Below are positions 25,210 through 35,548 of a DNA stretch of 64,000 bases, in pieces. Source of the stretch: Caenorhabditis elegans. Its lineage: Eukaryota; Nematoda; Chromadorea; Rhabditida; Rhabditidae. Each line of letters opens with the position of its first letter. The stretch's first letter is position 1. Under the pieces are notes generated by a model. The model searched no databases. It saw only the letters and a list, made by a program, of their open reading frames with translations, and was not told the DNA's origin. A program made the position numbers and the translations under genes. The stretch is taken from contig NC_003281.10 in NCBI RefSeq assembly GCF_000002985.6, forward strand, positions 8,742,001 through 8,806,000. The letters run 5' to 3'.

Positions 25210-26313
25210 TCTTCGATTCTAAAAAAGGAATAGAGAATTATTAAACTTTTTTTCAAAGCCGGTGAAAAACGTACCAAACAGTCAGCAATACGCCTTGATA
25301 CAATTCCAATAACGAAGTTTTCTTGTGAAGAAGCTCTGAAAATTTACAATAAGAAAGTGAAGTGAACAAGAGCAAATAGTGATGTTTGAGCATGAATGAG
25401 CAGAACACAGGTTAACTGATCAAAGAAAAGCGTGAAAAGACAATACGGGTTTATGAATGAATGCAAAACAGTCGTCATAGAAGATGTGTGTGACAATGCT
25501 CGTAAAATGATTGCAGGACATGTGAGTGGAGCGACAACCTTCTTCGGTATGCGATGCAGACGGAAGACAAAAAAAACGAGAAGAGGCTGTGATCGACGCC
25601 GACGTTGTAAGAAGGTGTTTGAAGAGATAGTCTTGAGTTGAAAGAGACGCAGACATTATGTTCTGTACTTGACCTGACTAACTAAGGTCATTTTAGAAAA
25701 TTTAATGTTCGAGGACAGTGAAACCGTTAATAACATGCTATTTTGAGAATGTTTTTCTAATTTCTTAATTTTCAAGATTTTATCTCAATTTTAATTGAAT
25801 TAGGAAATTAAGTTCGAAATATGACAGATAATTCGTGGGAATAATTAAAATAACATATACATTGGAATTATGAATATCTTTTTAGTAGTTTTAGAATGAA
25901 CATCTAATAACAATCAAATATAGGAAAATCCGAAATAAGATTTTGAATTTAACGGAATTTTGATAAATTTTATTGGTTTGAATCAATAAAATTGTAGAAA
26001 TAAAGTGGTTTTTTGCAGTGAAACTTAAAAAATAAAAATAAACCGATGACAAGAGAAAAGCGAGAGAAACACTGAGTAAACTGTGCGGCGTGTTTGCGGA
26101 AATCGCGTGCCAGGCTTGCAACAGTGCGCGATTCAACTCCGCCCACAAAAAATGCAATTTTATTTTTGCTTTTCCATATTTAACAGTTGTTTTGAGCCCG
26201 TTTTTATTTGTAAAATGTATATACTATGTTTAAATCTTTTCGTTGAACATTTAATATTGAATTTTTAAAAATAACTCATATTTTGCTCAATCGATAAACC
26301 AAAATTATAGAAA
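25210..26313. promoter_or_regulatory. Divergent upstream region of mig-22 and mtss-1
   Basis: A 1.1-kb head-to-head gap expected to drive both genes. A possible 5' exon of mig-22 sits at 25335-25275 (CAG acceptor, GTACG donor). A GC-richer patch around 26080-26150 lies just upstream of mtss-1. The mtss-1 start follows a TTATAG acceptor at about 26310. I see no other gene. Confidence 0.45.
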
Positions 26314-27153
26314 ATGCTTCGTTCACTTTCCACGATCTCCAAGTCTACCGTCCGCTGTATGTCATTGACATCCAAAATGGCTGCTGAGCAACCGAGCAAG
26401 CAAGAGGTAAGTTGAAAAACAGCGAATTGTGCAATTATGAAATTTTTGTCTGTTTCAGGTTGATGACTTGTTCGCTGAAAAACCACAACATCATAACCCA
26501 GAACAAAGACGGCATGCATACAGGTATGATATGAGTTTTACACAAATGTTAAACTTGCATTTTTCTGAACTAGGAGATTAATAATTTGTATCAAAGTTCC
26601 TGCTAGAAAAAATAAAATGTCACAATTTTCAAAAGCACAAACGCAACGATTGACAATAAAAATTACTTATTAAAAAGTCGTTCGAATATTGTTGTAAAAT
26701 AGCTGTGAAAGATACAATTTCAATTTTGAAAGCATAAAAAAACAAATTTTGAATTCAGATCATATCGATTCAAAATTTATTTATTATCACTATTTCAGTG
26801 TGAATAAAGTGGAACTAGTCGGAGGAGTCGCCTTGGATCCATTGTACAAGACTGGAAGGAACGGAAAACCTTACCTCATCTTCAATATCATCACCAACTC
26901 GTACTTCAAGCAGCAAGACGGAACTACTCTCGATCAAACTGAACGTCACGCCGTTTCAGTTTTCGGAAAGCAAGCCGAAATCCTTTCAAAAACCATCAAG
27001 AAAGGATCCCGTCTTATGGTTCAGGGGAGACTTCATTATTCTGGAGGACAGAAGGACGAACAAGGAAACCGTACACAACGCAACACCTACATCATCGCTC
27101 AAACTGTTCAACCATTGGCTCGAGCAGCTAGAGAGAATCCAGATCAACATTAA
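26314..27153 (+). CDS. mtss-1: Mitochondrial single-stranded DNA-binding protein
   Basis: Three exons: 26314-26406, 26459-26523 and 26799-27153, giving 170 residues. The N-terminus is rich in Arg/Ser/Thr with no acidic residue for about 25 residues, as expected of a mitochondrial presequence. The OB-fold SSB domain follows: [19 protein letters not shown], then [20 protein letters not shown] and [12 protein letters not shown]. Known role: binds single-stranded mitochondrial DNA during replication as a tetramer. Length and motif order match bacterial-type SSB without the long acidic tail. NipSnap starts 395 bases downstream on the same strand. Confidence 0.93.
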
Positions 27154-27547
27154 TTTTCAAAATTTTTTAAATATTTAGAATCTCCGATAATAGACCATTG
27201 TTGTTGTTTTTGTTGACGAGTTATTTACCTGATTAAACATTATCTCATATTTAAAAAAAAAAGTTTTATTTGATTGCATACCTGGTTTTCTAACCATATT
27301 TATTATCTGATCGTTCTTTGAAAGTTCAGCTAAATCAACTTTTGATAAGAATCGGAATTCACTACACTGTCAAAATATTGATTTTTCGTTTTTTCCTCAT
27401 CATTCCGTCTCTCGCCAGTTGTTCCTCCGAAACAACACAATATCCCTCCCTTTTTCTTGTTTTCTCTCGGGCACTTTGAGCCAATGTTTTAAATTGTTGA
27501 AGCAGTTTCACACGATTTAATCGATTTTTTTGTAGAATTGGGAAACC
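27154..27547 (+). promoter_or_regulatory. Gap between mtss-1 and NipSnap, with an acceptor at its end
   Basis: It contains the mtss-1 3'UTR, then T-rich sequence and a strong acceptor (TTTTTTTGTAG, ending near 27536) ten bases before the NipSnap ATG. The ~395-base spacing is wider than a typical 100-bp operon gap, so SL1 trans-splicing or an internal promoter is as likely as SL2. Confidence 0.4.
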
Positions 27548-30500
27548 ATGAACCGATCTGGACAGCGCTTGATTGTCTCTGCACCTCGGCAGATCGCCTT
27601 TTCCACTGCTGTCAGGTATGTGATTGTTTTTTGGTTATGCATTACGTGCAAATAATTATATTTGAAATCATGTTATTTTTTAAAATTTCTATATTCTTCC
27701 GAATTGTTTTTTTCCTCCACTATTTTTCTATTGAGATGTTGTTTATCATGTATTCCAAATTCCTAAAAATTGTAAGATACTTTCTAAATAAATTTCCAAA
27801 CCAAAAACTAGATTAAAAAATCTATGCCATCATAAATCTTTAGATATACCGTATTTCCATTAGTATTGCAGTCTCTAATAGTCTTGCACCCGTATTTGCA
27901 AAATCAGCAATATTTTGTGGACACATCATAGAGGATTCGAGTAATTTGTCATACGATAAATATAATTCTAGGTACTGTATTATCATAAGCTAAGGTGATC
28001 ATGTGAAAATGTATACACTGGGCTTGAATGTTTACTAAAAAACATGTCCATACTCAAAAAAATGTTCATGTACTCTATAATCAATCTCTAAAAAGCAGTA
28101 AAAGTTCGAAGTAATTTGATACGATTGGGTAAAAATGAAATGTACATTAATTTTTTGTCAAAACACATTTAATGTACATTTCATTTTTTCACATCATATT
28201 TGCATAATAAACGGATACATATTCTCAAATATCTGTTTGTATGATATTATCACAACTGTTAGATGTTAGCCGTACTAATTGATTTTCCGAAGAAAACTTT
28301 GAAAAATTATAAAAATTGACACAAGTTGGCATTGAAACTAATTTTTCCTGTTAAAGTTACACCATTTTTTCTGTTTAGAAACTGTCAGATAACATACCAA
28401 TCTACCTCAAACCGGTTCTGGTTGTGTCTTCCGCTGTTTCAATACTTCCGTCAATCACTATAAACCGGTTTTTCTTAAGAAGTCATGTCCATTCTTGCTT
28501 AGAAACTGTACGATATGTTGGTTCGAAAGAGTTGACTCATGGAGCTGGCTCCGCGAGCTGGGGGATCGAGAGACACGGGGATTGAAAGACGCGGTGAATT
28601 GAAAGACGTGGGGGATTGAGGGATCGGAGACCTTATTACTGCACTTAGGCTTACGGGTGTGAAAGTTGCTTGCGGGAGCGTAGAACACCCGAACACTACT
28701 CATATAACATCGACCCCAGTTCTCTTATTAATACCAATTTCATCTAAATTTTCATTCAATCCCCTTGAGTTCTCTCTTCTTTCACATCTTCATTTGCTGG
28801 GTTCTTTGGAAATTCGTAGTCAGCTGTTATGACTAAGATGTCGTACCAATCATCATCTTTGGCGTGAGATTGCTGAAAACTCATTTATTTCAATATGAAA
28901 ATTAAGATTTAAAACTTACTGTATCGAGTGGTGGATGGATGGGAATGTCAGCCCCCTTGTTCTCATGTGAATCACCAATTGAAGGACCTAAGTCCGTAAG
29001 CGGAGCACTAATTGATCCGGTTCCATTGCCACTATTCTCCACTCGGTCGGTAGTTTTCTTTGCTTCGCAACCGATCTGAAAAAAATTAGGGTTTTTGATA
29101 ATAAATATTAAAATTTGAACTACTTTGAGCTTTTCAATGTTATTGTTTTTCACCTCCACCGTTGAAATGTCCATTTTCTGTTGTTCTGGTTTTCCACGTA
29201 TTACTTTAAGCTCGTTTTTTTCCATTTCCTCGGCCGTATTGGATTTCTTTGATCGTTTCTTTGGAACACGCTTATCTCTTTTTCCTCCTTCTTTTTTTTT
29301 CTTTTTTTTCTTTTTGTTGTTTCTTATGTTTCTTTATAAGTTTCGATTTGGGTTTGGTGTGGTTTTGAACGTTTTTATGATTCCTGAAAATAAAACCTGT
29401 GAACTTAATTCCTGAAATTCCTATAAACTCACTTTTGTTTTTTTTTAGGCGCAAAATAGCATTCCAGCAAGGACGAGCAGGAAAGTGATATCGAGGATCA
29501 TCATCCTAAGAATGAACGTTTTTCATATTTTCACACCTTATATATCCACCAAATGGAAAGAGGAGGGAATTAGATTTTTTTTTTGGAAAACCAACCTGTT
29601 GGAGCGACGATTGCTACCGGCTTTGGCTTCTTATCATTTTTAACTGTTGGTTTCTTTGCAACTTTTGCTGGCTTTTCACGAGGCTTCGAGTAGTCTGATC
29701 TAATCTGAAAAATGTTCATTAGTTTATGTAAATTTTTGAATTCCCACCACATGCGGAGGCTTTTTGACGGAAGGTGTGACGGAAGGTTTGACGGAAGGTG
29801 ACGGAAGGTTGACGGAAGGCACGACATTCGAGTTTATTGTACCGGAACCGATCTGAAAAAAATTAGGGTTTTTGATAATAAATAATAAAATTTAAACCTT
29901 CCCGCATTCTGCGATGCGTGCGGGTCCTCCATTTCCTCCAACTTCCTCCATTTCTACTCGATTATTGACAAGTGCACAGTTCTTCACTTCAGTTTTCTTT
30001 ATCATTTTTTTTTGTGTTTATGACGAGCTCTGGAAATAAAACCTGTGAACTTAATTCCTGAAATTCCTATAAACTCACGATCTCTTCTGTTTCTTGACAG
30101 TGCAAGAGACAATAAAAGCTCCGAAGATTAAGAACAAGGAGAAGTCACAGAGAAGCATTGACAGACTGAACGTTTTCCCATATTTTCACACCTTATATAC
30201 CCACCAAATGGAAAGAGGAGGGAAGGTTACGTTATAATTATTTATTTTGTATGTAAATTAACTAAACTTTTTTAATGAACTTAATAAACTATCAGACATT
30301 TAACCAACACGTAGACTAGAAAATATCTGATTTGCCAGGCTTCGTAGCGGGATGAGGCGTAGAATCCTATAAGAGCAAAGCTTATAATGCCGTTTAAAAA
30401 TAGTTAAATAAGAACATGCGCATGCGGCGCTCCTATTCCAGTTTTGGCAAAAAGCGTCATTGTTTTTGCTTTCTTTGTAAATCAATGCAGTACTAGTGGT

Positions 30501-33500
30501 CGAGCTTTTTCGAATAATTCCATCGAATGTCTCTCTCTCTCTCTCTCTTCTCTCTCGCTCTCTCATTCTCATTCTCTCGCTCTCTCATTCTCATTCTCAT
30601 TCTCTGTTCTTTCTTCTCACTGCGACACGTTTCAGTCATGCCGTTTTGAGAAAGAAAACGAAGAATTAATGAGAATATGAACTTTAAGACCAACTGAACT
30701 TATAGTATGAGTTCTTTGGATCTCTCGTATCCATTCCATTTCGTTCAATTTTCAGTTTTGACTCTTCCAAGATTTCATAGAAATATGGCATGATTCACCT
30801 GAAAATTTCGCAATCTCCCATCAATTCTTTTCACTTTTTCCTGGAGATTTCATCTGTCGACCAGACCGTTATCAATCACTTTTTCACAGTCTCACTCTAT
30901 TTCATTTTATGAAAATGCCGCTTCTCTTGATTTTTATCGATATTTTTTCATCACAATAAAATATTCGTTCAATATTGATTTTCAGTGCCTTCAAAGGTTT
31001 AAAAACCTGATTTTATTTCAATACTTTATCGCTTAAATTTAGTTGTATTTCTAAATTGAATTTTCCTTTTCTTTCCTTTTTCAATTTTTTCTTAGTTTCT
31101 ATATCCCTTGATATTCCTTATTACTCAAATATTTTTATATTCAGATGAGTATAAACAGGATCTCAAAAAATGAGCTCTTAGCCAATTATGACACATTTTT
31201 ATTCGACGCTGACGGAGTTTTGTGGACCGGTGATATTCCAGTGCCAGGAGCAATTGAATGGATCAATCTTCTTCTTGAGGATCCGTCAAAGAAGGTCTTT
31301 GTTTTAACGAACAATTCTACAAAGACGTTGGAACAATATATGAAGAAGATTGAGAAGCTCGGATTTGGACATCTCGGCAGGAATAATGTTATTAGTCCAG
31401 CTATCGTTTTGGCAGATTATTTGAAAAGTAACGCGGATAAGTTCTCGGGCGAATATGTTTACCTTATTGGTACGGAAAATCTGAAAGCAACACTTGAGAA
31501 TGACGGAGGTGTCAAATGCTTTGGAACTGGACCGGATAGTATTCGCGATCACACTGATGGAGATTTCATTCACAAAGTTGACATGTCTATTGCTCCAAAA
31601 GCCGTCGTTTGCAGTTATGATGCCCACTTCAGCTATCCGAAAATCATGAAAGCATCCAATTACCTACAAGATCCGAGTGTAGAATATCTCGTCACAAATC
31701 AAGATTACACATTCCCAGGTCCTGTTCCAGGTGTTGTAATTCCTGGATCTGGAGCAACATCTGCTGCTGTAACTGCAGTGACTGGAAGAGATCCAAAAGT
31801 TTTTGGAAAACCACATAAACCGATGGCAGACTTTTTGCTCCGAAGAGCTCATGTGGATCCAAAAAGGACTGTGATGTTTGGTGATCGTCTAGATACGGAT
31901 ATCATGTTCGGAAATGCTAATGGGTGATTATTAAAGTTTTGAAATTAAAATTATAATCCAAAAATATTCTTATTTTTGGTTATTTTTTATTTTCAGTAAC
32001 TTTGAACTAGACATTATTGTCAAAATTTTAGGTTTTCAAGTGTCTGGATGCCAACTGGAGTTCATACAATTGTCGATATTCATAATGCGAAGGAAAAAGG
32101 ACAACTTGATCGAATTCCGACATTCACACACTGCTTCGCTACTGGAGATTAATTTTGGCTTTAAATATTTCCAATTTTTTTAGGAATCTATCTCTCTAGG
32201 GTATATCTAGATCTTGATTTTTTCTTGTTGCTCTTCCTATTTTTTAGTTCCTTTTTAGATTTTTGCATTATTTTTTTTGTCAAAGCTCTTTAAATAAATG
32301 TAAGTTTTCAGACAACTATCTGCCACACCAATCCAGTGTCAGAATGAATCGGAAAATAGTGAGCCGCAGAAGCAGGGATGGATCAGTAGATTGCTCAAGG
32401 GACAATCAATGGATCCATCGAGTTGGCAGAAACAGTCACATTCGTCGTTGCTCTCGAATTCAGAGCTCATGTACGAGTTCATGAGTAAGTTTTTTAAAAA
32501 ATTGAGAATTTAAATTATAGAAAATGAACCGTAATGAGCGAAAATAATTGTTTAAAAAATTATAATGATTTTCGGGAAATCAAAAACGATTTACCCGATT
32601 AAACTTTTTTGCAAAATTTAAAAAATCGTGTATTATATCTGGAAAAAGTGTGAATTTTTCAAAAATGACATATTTGGTCATTACGATTCATTTTCTGTCA
32701 TTAAATTTTTGAAAAATGCTCTAAATACTAATTTTACTTATAACAATTTTATTATTATTTTACAGTGTTTTTTATTCTTCTTCTACGACTTCAAAGGCGC
32801 GCGCATTTATACGAAATGGTCTCACCACGCGCCACCCATTGATTTTAAAAAATGTCTTAATGCGCCTTTGAAGTCATAGATGAAAAATAAAAAATAGACT
32901 GTATAAAATACTTATTTGTGTCATATATTTAACTTTTTAAAACAATATTTTTCAGCTCACAACTACCGCCCAGGAGAGCAGGATGCATATTTAGATGCTT
33001 TTGGAAAGTATAAAAACGAAATGAATCAAAAGAATCCATCAATTGAACTTGTTGGATCATGGACATGTGCTTATGGAAGAACTCGTGATCAGGCAATTCA
33101 TCTGTGGAGACATAACAAAGGTTATGAAGATGTTGATTCATCGATTTCTCTTCATGGAAAAGATTCTGGAATCCGTGCAGCTGATAATGACGTTGCTAAA
33201 CTGTGTGGTCGCCGCAAGAATCTCATAGTAAAATCATTCAGCTATTGGAGAGAACCAGAACAACGACCACCAAATCATGTTTATGATCTTCGTTCATATG
33301 TTCTTCAACCTGGAACTATGATTGATTGGGCATCTGCATGGGCAAAAGGAATTCAATACAGACGTGAGGCGAATCAAGATGTTGGAGGATTCTTTGCTCA
33401 AGTTGGACAACTCTATGTTGTCTATCACATTTGGGCTTATCCATCAATGTCAGGCCGTAACGATACGAGACATGCTACTTGGGCAAAGCCAGGATGGGAT

Positions 33501-33887
33501 GCAACTGTTGCGAATACTGGTTAGTCTGAAATTTGTCTTCTCGAATAATACAAATGAAAAACAAAAAATTGAGAAAAATTAAACAAACTTTTTTGTCAAA
33601 TTTTAGAAAAAACCCGAAATTTCTGACTTTCCCGCGGGAAACCGGATTTTTGATTATTTTTTACACACTAAAATCTAGAAAATTTCGATTTTTTCTTGTT
33701 TTTCCTAATTTTCAAACAAAATGCCATAGGATTTTGAAATTTTCGCAACAAAAAACCGAAAAAATAACCTAAAAATCAGATTTTCTGTTATTTTTAACGG
33801 AAACAAATATTTATTTTTTCAGTGCCTCTCATCAAGAAGATGCAATCGAAAATTTTGACTCCAACCAAATATTCTCAACTGGAATAA
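27548..33887 (+). CDS. K02D10.1: NipSnap family mitochondrial protein
   Basis: Four exons: 27548-27615, 32312-32484, 32956-33519 and 33823-33887, giving 289 residues. The first 35 residues (MNRSGQRLIVSAPRQ...) are basic and lack acidic residues until ENSEPQ, fitting a mitochondrial presequence. The core carries NipSnap signatures: HNYRPGEQDAYLDAF, HLWRHNKGYEDVD and YDLRSYVLQPGTMIDWASAW. Known for the family: mitochondria-associated NIPSNAP1/2 act in mitophagy signalling; the biochemical activity is unclear. The 4.7-kb first intron contains the phosphatase gene on the same strand and two small genes on the other. This is the arrangement from which NIPSNAP was named (nitrophenylphosphatase, then SNAP25-like). 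An AATAAA overlaps the stop codon at 33883. Joining exon 1 to exon 2 is supported by phase and by the presequence. Confidence 0.87.
28131..28188. repeat. Perfect 20-bp stem hairpin in NipSnap intron 1
   Basis: Arm 28131-28150 (AAAAATGAAATGTACATTAA) and arm 28169-28188 are exact reverse complements, with an 18-base loop. It may be a small foldback repeat. It is too AT-rich and too short to call a microRNA precursor. Confidence 0.75.
28556..28625. repeat. Degenerate 17-bp minisatellite
   Basis: About four imperfect units of the form GGGGGATTGAAAGACGC run from 28556 to 28625. They lie just 3' of the tandem small gene ending at 28756. Unit length varies from 16 to 18 bases, and the sequence is GC-rich against an AT-rich background. 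Confidence 0.65.
28756..29504 (-). CDS. Small fast-diverging gene family, tandem copy C (leader out of frame)
   Basis: The exon pattern matches the paralogue at 50868-52307: 29504-29433, 29383-29124, 29075-28920 and 28872-28756. Exon 1 encodes a hydrophobic leader (MMILDITFLLVLAGML) but hits a stop at FCA*, just before an A9 run, so it is out of frame with the body. From ATG 29225 an intact 124-residue frame runs through exons 2-4 and ends EDVKEERTQGD. It is rich in Lys, Asn, Thr and Asp with no known domain. A TATA-like box lies at about 29539-29546. Introns are near identical to those of the other copies, but exon 2 is almost unalignable apart from a lysine-rich trend. It is either a decaying copy or a gene with a different start. 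It lies antisense in NipSnap intron 1. Confidence 0.5.
29570..30158 (-). CDS. Small fast-diverging gene family, tandem copy B (frame broken at an A9 run)
   Basis: Exons are 30158 to about 30080, about 30031-29898, 29852-29748 and 29704-29570. Exon 1 encodes a hydrophobic leader (MLLCDFSLFLIFGAFIVSC) followed by a basic tail, reaching a stop right after a run of nine A in exon 2 (product about 35 residues). From ATG 30005 a separate 115-residue frame continues through exons 2-4 to a stop at 29570. That body contains five PSV-type repeats encoded by a minisatellite and a Lys/Pro-rich tail ending APTGWFSKKKI. Compared with the 50868 copy, promoter and introns are nearly identical but the exons differ. 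The last two exons of that copy are missing, replaced by the promoter of copy C. It is probably a degenerate tandem duplicate, but could still yield peptides. Confidence 0.5.
29762..29820. repeat. 10-12-bp minisatellite inside copy B coding exon
   Basis: Five units of GACGGAAGG(T/TG/TT) run from 29762 to 29820. On the coding strand they read as repeated CCTTCCGTCA and give PSV-type tripeptide repeats. The paralogue at 51230 has a single such unit, so the expansion is specific to this copy. Confidence 0.8.
30156..30531 (-). repeat. Inverted duplication, left copy (5' flank of copy B)
   Basis: This segment is the reverse complement of 50497-50870, with about eight differences over 375 bases. 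It includes the TATA-like box (30194-30199), the upstream CCTCCTCTTTCCATTTGGTG element and the leader start codon. Homology stops at a CT microsatellite on the outer side. The exon sequence just downstream is much less similar. Confidence 0.88.
30530..30606. repeat. CT-rich microsatellite
   Basis: A CT dinucleotide run with interspersed CATTCT units abuts the outer edge of the inverted duplication. The matching GA run on the other copy is at 50462-50498. Confidence 0.85.
31145..32152 (+). CDS. 4-nitrophenylphosphatase / phosphoglycolate phosphatase-like HAD enzyme
   Basis: Two exons, 31145-31923 and 32032-32152, encode 299 residues. The start follows a TATTCAG acceptor, so the mRNA is likely trans-spliced. 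HAD motif I is FDADGVLWTGD (nucleophile Asp21, acid Asp23), motif II is VFVLTNNS, the conserved lysine lies in VFGKPHKPM, and motif IV is MFGDRLDTDI. The ~100-residue C2-type cap between motifs fits the PGP/PDXP/PNPP group, which hydrolyse 2-phosphoglycolate, glycerol-3-phosphate or pyridoxal phosphate. The exact substrate is not readable. The gene is complete, with its own stop, and sits within NipSnap intron 1. NipSnap exon 1 cannot splice productively to it, because the phase would give a stop at once. Literature groups it with NipSnap under K02D10.1. Confidence 0.93.
32786..32875. repeat. Inverted repeat in a NipSnap intron
   Basis: Arms CGACTTCAAAGGCGC (32786-32800) and GCGCCTTTGAAGTC (32862-32875) pair perfectly over 14 bases. 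Pairing extends imperfectly into the flanking T/A-rich sequence, and GGTCTCACCACGCG lies between the arms. It belongs to the same dispersed family as 16170-16414. Confidence 0.75.
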
Positions 33888-34265
33888 ACATTTCTCATGT
33901 TTGTCATAATTCACAAATTGAGAAATTGAATAGGTTAATATAGAAGAAATGCTTGTACGTTTTAATTTTGCCACACACATTTTCATTTTCAAATAGTCAA
34001 TCGTATATTATATGTACTGGTGTCTGTGCTAATTTTAATTTCTTCCCCTCTCCCGCGTTTTCTCATGTATATTATTTTCCCCTCGAGTTTTTTCCCCACC
34101 ACATTTTGGTTTCCAGTCTCTTTATAAATATTGCATATACTATTTTATTTTCACTGTTCATTTTTTTTTCACGCGGTTATATTACTTTTTCCGCCATTTG
34201 TATCTATTCTAAAAAGTTATTTATTCTGTTCATTTCGTAAACTTGAACTTCTAGAAACTTCATCA
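33888..34265 (+). promoter_or_regulatory. Gap between NipSnap and snap-29
   Basis: A 378-base gap with T/C-rich sequence ending in an acceptor (AACTTCTAG, ~34253) twelve bases before the snap-29 ATG. Same-strand tight packing suggests an operon or a compact promoter. The sequence alone does not decide between them. Confidence 0.4.
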
Positions 34266-35548
34266 ATGTCTCGTAATCCATTCGATGATGACTACAGGCC
34301 GAGTGCTGCTTCTTCTACAAGTGAGTTTTTAATTCTATTTTTTTACAAATCCATCAGAAAATTTAAAAGCATTATCTAGTACGGAAAAATTCTAGAAAAT
34401 TGATTTTTCTCTGTTTCAGTGCCCGTAAAAAGTTACACTACGATGGGACATTATTCCGGAGAAGACGAAGCAGACTACTACGAGCGTGAAATCGAGAAAA
34501 CTCTGCAGGAATCATTGGATAGTACGGAAAGATCTCGTCGTCATCTCGAAAATTCGGAGAAAATCGGAACGTCGACTGCTCAGCAGTTGCTTGAGCAACG
34601 GGAGAAGCTTGAGAATACTGAAAAGAATTTAGATGAGATTCATCGAACCACGCAAATGACACAACGCAATTTGAATAGTTTGAAGTCGTTTTTCGGTGGA
34701 ATGTTCAAAAATAAATTCACGAAGAAACCGCAAGAGCCGACGGAAACTCCGACTGTGAGTTTAACTTTTAAACTGGAATTTTTGTATTCAGAAACTACAA
34801 AGTACTATAGGATTTCTGTAGTCTCAAAGAACACGAGTTTTGAGTTTTTGGAGAGTTGATAAATTTCTAATATTAAAAAATGGAGCATTGTTTTTGAATA
34901 AAGAAAGCGTTCAAAATCTTACATAATTTTAGTAGAATATAACATTTGGAACTACTGGAATCATTTTATTTTCGATATAAAAATTAATAATTTTCCGAGA
35001 ATATACCATAATACGTCATAAAATTGATATATTTATAGGTCCCGCAATCCAAATCAGCATCCCGTTTGTCGGAAACCGCTACCAACCTCTCCAGCGGTGG
35101 TGGATCCGCAACATTCTCTGGACCATCTGGACAACGAACCTTGACCGAATCTAGTCGTTCGGCAATTAAAGGTACACGTTGGGAAGCTATGGATAATCAA
35201 ATTGATGAGAATCTTGACATGATGTCCGCCAATCTTCGGAACTTGCAACGTCTTGGAGCCGATCTCGGAAAAGAGGTCGATTCACAAAATGAGATGCTCG
35301 ATCGTATTCAATACAAAGCTGAACGTAACGATGGAATTGTTAGAGATCAGGATAAACAAGTAAGGATAAACAAGATACACGATAAATATATTAAGAGTTA
35401 ACTCAACTAACTGACATATTTTCAGATGCAAAAGATTCTGGGAACTGGTGCATCAACAAGCCAAACTACAGCCGAGTCTCTGACCCCAAGCATGGATACT
35501 TCGACAAAGATGTCTCTCATGATGAAGGCCACGTCTTTGTGGAAATGA
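34266..35548 (+). CDS. snap-29: SNAP-29, Qbc-SNARE
   Basis: Four exons: 34266-34320, 34420-34754, 35039-35359 and 35426-35548, giving 277 residues. An NPF motif (residues 4-6) at the N-terminus fits EH-domain binding. The Qb SNARE helix starts around EREIEKTLQESLDSTERS and runs to SLKSFFGGM. A Ser/Thr/Gly-rich linker without cysteines means it is not palmitoylated, unlike SNAP-25. The Qc helix runs from RWEAMDNQIDENLDMM through LDRIQYKAERNDG. Known role: membrane fusion in secretion, endocytic recycling and autophagosome-lysosome fusion. It is the SNAP25-like gene that gave NIPSNAP its name. Confidence 0.95.

Noticed and set aside
29272..29454. 60-residue Lys-rich frame ending in a KKEKK-type tail
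   Set aside because: This is the alternative register of copy C exon 2; it stops in the exon and does not reach the body frame.
30300..30572. 90-residue minus-strand open frame, also seen as a 61-residue frame at 50543-50728
   Set aside because: It is shared because the DNA is duplicated; it lies in the promoter segment, begins in the CT microsatellite on one copy and has no splice or domain support.
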